Shown: positions 60,913 to 64,000 of the stretch, in pieces
How the letters are laid out: each line of letters starts with the position of its first letter
Position numbering within the stretch: the stretch's first letter is position 1
Assembly: GCF_041080835.1 (NCBI RefSeq)
Contig: NZ_CP129683.1
Location: 806,001 to 870,000, forward strand
Length of the DNA: 64,000 nt
Direction of reading: 5' to 3'
DNA from: Bifidobacterium sp. WK012_4_13
Lineage (GTDB): Bacteria > Actinomycetota > Actinomycetes > Actinomycetales > Bifidobacteriaceae
Program-made: the position numbers and the translations under genes
The notes under the pieces: model-generated
Databases searched by the model: none
Seen by the model: the letters and a program-made list of their open reading frames with translations, nothing else
Told to the model about the DNA's origin: nothing

Positions 60913-61965
60913 TCATTCCCCTTGAATAAGCGTGATGCCTGTTCCGGCACCGATGAAAGGTAGCAACGAACGATCTGCCTCGATGAGTCTGCCAAGCACA
61001 TGGACTCGAGAATCGGCTGGCAAGTCTCGTCTGGCAATCTGCACTTCCCCTGCATATCGGCCGTAGTCAGCATTGTCGAGCGTGAGCGTACCGGTCGGAC
61101 GGGGCTTGACCATGGCGGCATCTGGTATGACTGGCAATGTCTGCATGCGTCTGCTCTCCATGAATCGAACGACATCACGCGCCACGTCGGGACGATTGTG
61201 CCAGACCATGTCAGCGACTTCGCCTGGGACCGAAGGCAGTCTCAGCTCAATGACGTCCGTCTCGAGATATAGCGTAAAGGCGTGCATCGAGGATGCCGCG
61301 AAGGTGCTGTCCCCTATGTAGACCCGATCGGTCTGCGCCTTCTCCAAATCCAGCGCCGCCGCCAGCGGAGCCCACTCACGATGCATTTCAAGCGTGGGCA
61401 GGTGTTGAAAAAGGGGACCTCGCAGTTGGCCGTCGCCTGGAACGAAGCCCATGGTCTTCAATCCAAGGCTATGGAACCATTCGTTCTTCTCAAGGTACCA
61501 TTCACGGTCAAGTCCGGTTTCAGGGCGGGGATAATAGTTATGCCATGCCTCAAGGCGTTCGAAGTCAGCATGGTTTCTTCCGAGGACTTCGATATCGTGC
61601 TGCGAAATGGTGCTTGCGTTCAGTGCCGCCGGCATCGCATGGCTCAGGCTTGCGACCTCGGCAAGGTCGATGCCGTCATCGATGCGCAATCCCGTGACAC
61701 CCGTTTCCAGAATCTGGGTCGGCTCGTTCAATGACCAGCCCATGCGACGAAGTCCCAGGTCAGAGACATCCGCCACAAGTTCAAGATCGTTCTCTCTGCA
61801 CCAGCCAGCGACTTGAGTCAGCCGTGAACGAAGAAGCCTTGGGTCATCTTCGGGAATGTGCAGCGAGGTGAACGCACCGGTGAACCCCGCGCGCGCCATG
61901 CGAGCGATGTATTCGTGAGTGCTGTCGTCTATCGCGTTGCTCAGATATATTGAAAATCCCCACAT
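60913..61965 (-). CDS. mupG: MupG-family (DUF871) 6-phospho-N-acetylmuramidase
   Basis: A 350-residue TIM-barrel protein of the DUF871/MupG family. The S. aureus member cleaves MurNAc-6P-GlcNAc inside the cell. Features are 'WGFSIYLSNAIDDSTHEYIARMARAGFTGAFTSLHIPED', 'LRIDDGIDLAEVA', 'HNYYPRPETGLDREWYLEKN' and 'GFVPGDGQLRGPLFQHLPTLE'. The last 100 residues form the small C-terminal domain. AAGGAG precedes ATG 61965. It is the first gene of the mupG-murQ-EIIBCA-ptsH operon, so the imported sugar is probably the muropeptide-derived disaccharide. Confidence 0.9.
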   Translation of the reverse strand: MWGFSIYLSNAIDDSTHEYIARMARAGFTGAFTSLHIPEDDPRLLRSRLTQVAGWCRENDLELVADVSDLGLRRMGWSLNEPTQILETGVTGLRIDDGIDLAEVASLSHAMPAALNASTISQHDIEVLGRNHADFERLEAWHNYYPRPETGLDREWYLEKNEWFHSLGLKTMGFVPGDGQLRGPLFQHLPTLEMHREWAPLAAALDLEKAQTDRVYIGDSTFAASSMHAFTLYLETDVIELRLPSVPGEVADMVWHNRPDVARDVVRFMESRRMQTLPVIPDAAMVKPRPTGTLTLDNADYGRYAGEVQIARRDLPADSRVHVLGRLIEADRSLLPFIGAGTGITLIQGE

Positions 61966-62000
61966 ATCAACTCCTTCATTGGAGCGAAATAGTAACATAA

Positions 62001-62049
62001 GAAAATTTTGTTTCAGTATATCGTTAATATCCATGAAACGCTATTTCAT
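62001..62049 (-). promoter_or_regulatory. Candidate RpiR/MurR operators ahead of mupG
   Basis: ATGAAACGCTATTTCAT (62033-62049) is a perfect 6-5-6 palindrome of the GAAA-N5-TTTC type used by RpiR-family regulators. A second, GAAA-N6-TTTC at 62001-62014, lies closer to the gene. Both lie 36-85 bp before mupG in an AT-rich stretch likely to contain its promoter. Confidence 0.65.
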
Positions 62050-62255
62050 ATAACACTCGACGGAATTTACAGAATGCTTACACAAGATGCACTCAGCCGC
62101 GACGCGGACCTCTGCGCTTTCGTCACGAGTGCCTGCCACCGACCATCGGTGAATTCCCACTCCCTTTGCCACTTCAGCCGTGCGGCGTTCGAATTCCCTG
62201 CCGATGAAGTCACCACGTCCGCTATGACTTCGGTGAAAGTATCGGCACTTGGCAC

Positions 62256-62465
62256 ATGAACAACTCTATTCACCACAGATGCTCGAAGTGCGTGACGCCT
62301 GAGCGGCGGGCATCGAGATCACCCGATGTGCTGAGCGGAATGAGCGTGCTCAAGTTCGCAGAAGTCGTTCTTACCGCGCGTGCATTACATGTGACTATGG
62401 AAGATCTGCTGGATGAAACATATCTCAAGCAGGACGAAGAGTTGATTGGCGAGATGCAGAGTTGA
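62256..62465 (+). pseudogene. Possible XRE-type regulator remnant
   Basis: A 69-codon frame includes 'MSVLKFAEVVLTARALHVTMEDLLDE', which resembles the last helix region of XRE/Cro helix-turn-helix domains. The recognition helices upstream are not recognisable, so this is probably a decayed gene end. A 20-bp direct duplication overlaps its stop. It lies between the mupG promoter and tRNA-Arg. Confidence 0.3.
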
Positions 62466-62479
62466 TTGGCAAGATGCAG
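62440..62479. repeat. 20-bp tandem duplication
   Basis: Two adjacent copies of AGTTGATTGGCGAGATGCAG, differing at one base, lie at 62440-62459 and 62460-62479. The duplication falls at the end of the XRE-like remnant. Confidence 0.85.
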
Positions 62480-62555
62480 ACAAAGCAGTCCGCACAGCAC
62501 GCCAACCGCCGACACCCGGCCACGCTACCTGGTGATGCCATCGAACAACGAACTG

Positions 62556-62628
62556 TGCCCCGGATGCGATTCGAACGCACGACACCTTCTTTAGGAGAGA
62601 AGTGCTCTATCCCCTGAGCTACCGGGGC
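62556..62628 (-). tRNA. tRNA-Arg (anticodon CCT)
   Basis: The minus strand folds as a complete cloverleaf. The 7-bp acceptor stem is GCCCCGG/CCGGGGC with discriminator A. The D-arm is AGCTCAGGGGATAGAGC, the anticodon stem-loop is CTTCT-CTCCTAA-AGAAG with anticodon CCT, and the T-arm contains GTTCGAATC. It decodes AGG. CCA is not encoded. No duplicated tRNA 3' end was noticed in the window. Confidence 0.95.
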
Positions 62629-62993
62629 AACGATGTTCTATCCTACACGCTTTAGCGCGCGAAACGACACGTCGGCGAGAATATGTATGACAAAAGGTTG
62701 CAGTCTTGACTCAAATCAGGAGACACATGCATACTTTGCCCCAGAAAAGGGAGAACCCGGCGATGGGAATCGCCGGGTGAAGAAGAAAGAGAGAAGAAAT
62801 TCAATTATAGGATTTTGGGGAAATCCATCGCCTTGCGACGACAACTCCTATATAACCAGCCATTGCTTTGAGGAACGATACGTTTCTCTGAAAGTTTTCT
62901 GGGAATTATTCCCTCTCGGTTTCTGTCACCCTGTTGGATGCATCATTCGCTCATCCGTGGCAGGGTGGCAGTGCGGTAGGGCAGCGGTGTGGC
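62629..62993. other. Intergenic region between tRNA-Arg and GH3 gene
   Basis: I see no gene here. It contains the hairpin at 62755-62778 and an AT-richer stretch at about 62790-62920. The tRNA promoter should lie near its left end. Confidence 0.4.
62755..62778 (-). terminator. Terminator hairpin of the GH3 gene
   Basis: ACCCGGCGAT/ATCGCCGGGT is a perfect 10-bp stem with a 4-nt loop. On the minus strand it is followed by the pyrimidine-rich TCTCCCTTTTCT, consistent with Rho-independent termination of the GH3 transcript about 215 bp after its stop. Confidence 0.65.
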
Positions 62994-64000
62994 TCAGTCA
63001 AGATGCAGGTGCAGCGGATCCAAGAGATCGCGGCTGTTGCCACCGACGCTGACCAGGAAGTCACCTGGATCGCTTCGCATCGTGCAATCCAGATGAACGT
63101 AGCGCACGTCTTCCTCAGTGAGGCTGAACTCAATCCTGCGAGACTCACCGGCAGCGAGCGCCACTCGCTTGAATCCCTTGAGCTGCTTGACCGGTCGCAC
63201 GACTTCACCGACGAGATCACGGATGTACAGCTGCACGATTTCGGTTCCGTCCACATTGGAATCGTTGGTGACGTTCACGCTGACGGTGACGGGTTCGGTC
63301 GCGCTGAATGAGTTACTGGAAGACACGAGAGAATCATAGGTGAAATGGCTGAAGCTCAGGCCGAAACCAAATGGGAATGCCGCATAGTTCGAGACATCGA
63401 GATATTTGGAGACGTACTTTTCGTTTGGCGCCACTTCGTATGGCCTGCCCGTATTGTCCTCGTCGTAATAGATGGGAATCTGGCCTACCGATTCGGGGAA
63501 GGACATCGTGATCTTCGCCGATGGATTCACCGCTCCAAACAGGACATCGGCAATCGCCGCCCCGCCCTCGGTGCCTGGATACCACGCTTCCAGGATCGCC
63601 TCTGCGCCGTCAATGTCGTGCAAGTCGAGCGGCCGTCCGTTGAACAGGACGACGACAATGTGCGGGTTTACCTCATGAATCGCCTCAAACAGTTCGACCT
63701 GTCCCTTTGGCAGACGAATGTTCGAACGGCTCGATGCCTCGCCACTCATCGTGGAAAGCTCTCCAAGAGCGAGGACGACGACATCGGACTGCTTCGCAAG
63801 CTCGATGGATTCCGAGACCACGGACTTCGTGGGCACGAAGTAGTCGCAACGTTCCTGAGTGGTGACGACCGATGGCCTGCGACCCTCATCCTCGCCATCC
63901 GCAGCCAGCTCCTGCAGTCCCTGCAGCAAGGTCACCGCCGCATCGGTGCGACCGCGCCATGACCATGCTCCGAGCACATCGGGCGACTGTGCGCCCGGAC
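62994..64000 (-). CDS. GH3 glycosidase, C-terminal part (runs off window)
   Basis: The last 335 or so residues of a GH3 enzyme; the 5' end lies beyond the window. 'VLGAWSWRGRTDAAVTLLQGL' opens the GH3 C-terminal domain. 'VVLALGELSTMSGEASSRSNIRLPKGQVELFEAI' and 'FNGRPLDL' continue it. 'LFGAVNPSAKITMSFPESVGQIPIYYDEDNTGRPY' and a fibronectin-III-like domain end it. It resembles BglX-type beta-glucosidases rather than NagZ, which lacks these C-terminal domains. The open frame continues to base 64000 without a stop. Confidence 0.9.
   Translation of the reverse strand, partial: PGAQSPDVLGAWSWRGRTDAAVTLLQGLQELAADGEDEGRRPSVVTTQERCDYFVPTKSVVSESIELAKQSDVVVLALGELSTMSGEASSRSNIRLPKGQVELFEAIHEVNPHIVVVLFNGRPLDLHDIDGAEAILEAWYPGTEGGAAIADVLFGAVNPSAKITMSFPESVGQIPIYYDEDNTGRPYEVAPNEKYVSKYLDVSNYAAFPFGFGLSFSHFTYDSLVSSSNSFSATEPVTVSVNVTNDSNVDGTEIVQLYIRDLVGEVVRPVKQLKGFKRVALAAGESRRIEFSLTEEDVRYVHLDCTMRSDPGDFLVSVGGNSRDLLDPLHLHLD

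Noticed and set aside
62994..64000. GH3 gene as the NagZ of the MurNAc pathway
   Set aside because: The visible C-terminal GH3 and fibronectin-III-like domains are of the BglX type. NagZ proteins lack them.

Overview
The window comes from a high-GC Gram-positive bacterium, most likely a Bifidobacteriaceae member (Bifidobacterium or a close relative). Actinobacterial signature families are present (DUF3052, DUF3107, a DUF2342 zincin, a short UvrD-type helicase, a PspC-domain sensor kinase, a translational T-box on ileS). IleS is of the eukaryote-like type usual in bifidobacteria. The species cannot be named from the sequence alone. No insertion sequence, prophage or CRISPR array was seen.

Layout. 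0.2-3.6 kb: GyrI-like protein, respiratory D-lactate dehydrogenase, VOC protein. 3.8-9.9 kb: an envelope-stress-like module (LuxR regulator and PspC-kinase, divergent from a PspC membrane protein), a small membrane protein and a frameshifted DUF2142 membrane protein. 10.2-12.7 kb: a TPP riboswitch ahead of an APH-fold kinase and a THI5/NMT1-like protein with no signal peptide. 12.8-26.3 kb: housekeeping actinobacterial genes (ElaA-like GNAT, DUF3052, a Lon-like protease without PDZ, zincin, UvrD-like helicase, a degenerate APH-fold pseudokinase, DUF3107, PHP phosphoesterase, VKOR, DapF, patatin, SPFH, aldo-keto reductase). 26.4-36.6 kb: nonsense-mutated GNAT, ileS with T-box, a GCS2-type ligase, xseB, xseA, Ppx/GppA and an amino-acid-binding lipoprotein.

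36.8-49.1 kb is a surface polysaccharide locus: priming glycosyltransferase, DUF4012 protein, Wzy-like polymerase, three further glycosyltransferases, two DUF4422 proteins and a Wzx-like flippase. Its interior (about 40.4-49.5 kb) is much more AT-rich than the flanks and was probably acquired. Two of its genes, the priming enzyme and a GT4 enzyme, are frameshifted, so the polysaccharide may be switched off or phase-variable.

50.1-53.6 kb is a LacI-regulated cluster with a sugar-acid-type dehydrogenase and an MFS carrier. 53.9-55.1 kb holds a membrane-anchored endonuclease/exonuclease/phosphatase-fold protein. 55.7-62.0 kb is a MurNAc or MurNAc-disaccharide PTS pathway (RpiR regulator, HAD phosphatase, HPr, EIIBCA, MurQ, MupG) with RpiR-like operators ahead of mupG. 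The window ends with tRNA-Arg(CCT) and the 3' part of a GH3 glycosidase.

Unexplained structure: three intergenic foldback elements of 121-122 bp (near 24.0, 34.5 and 55.2 kb) share length, ends and internal motifs, yet their arms differ in sequence while each stays self-complementary. Several intergenic gaps also carry short tandem arrays with 10, 18, 20 or 22 bp units.
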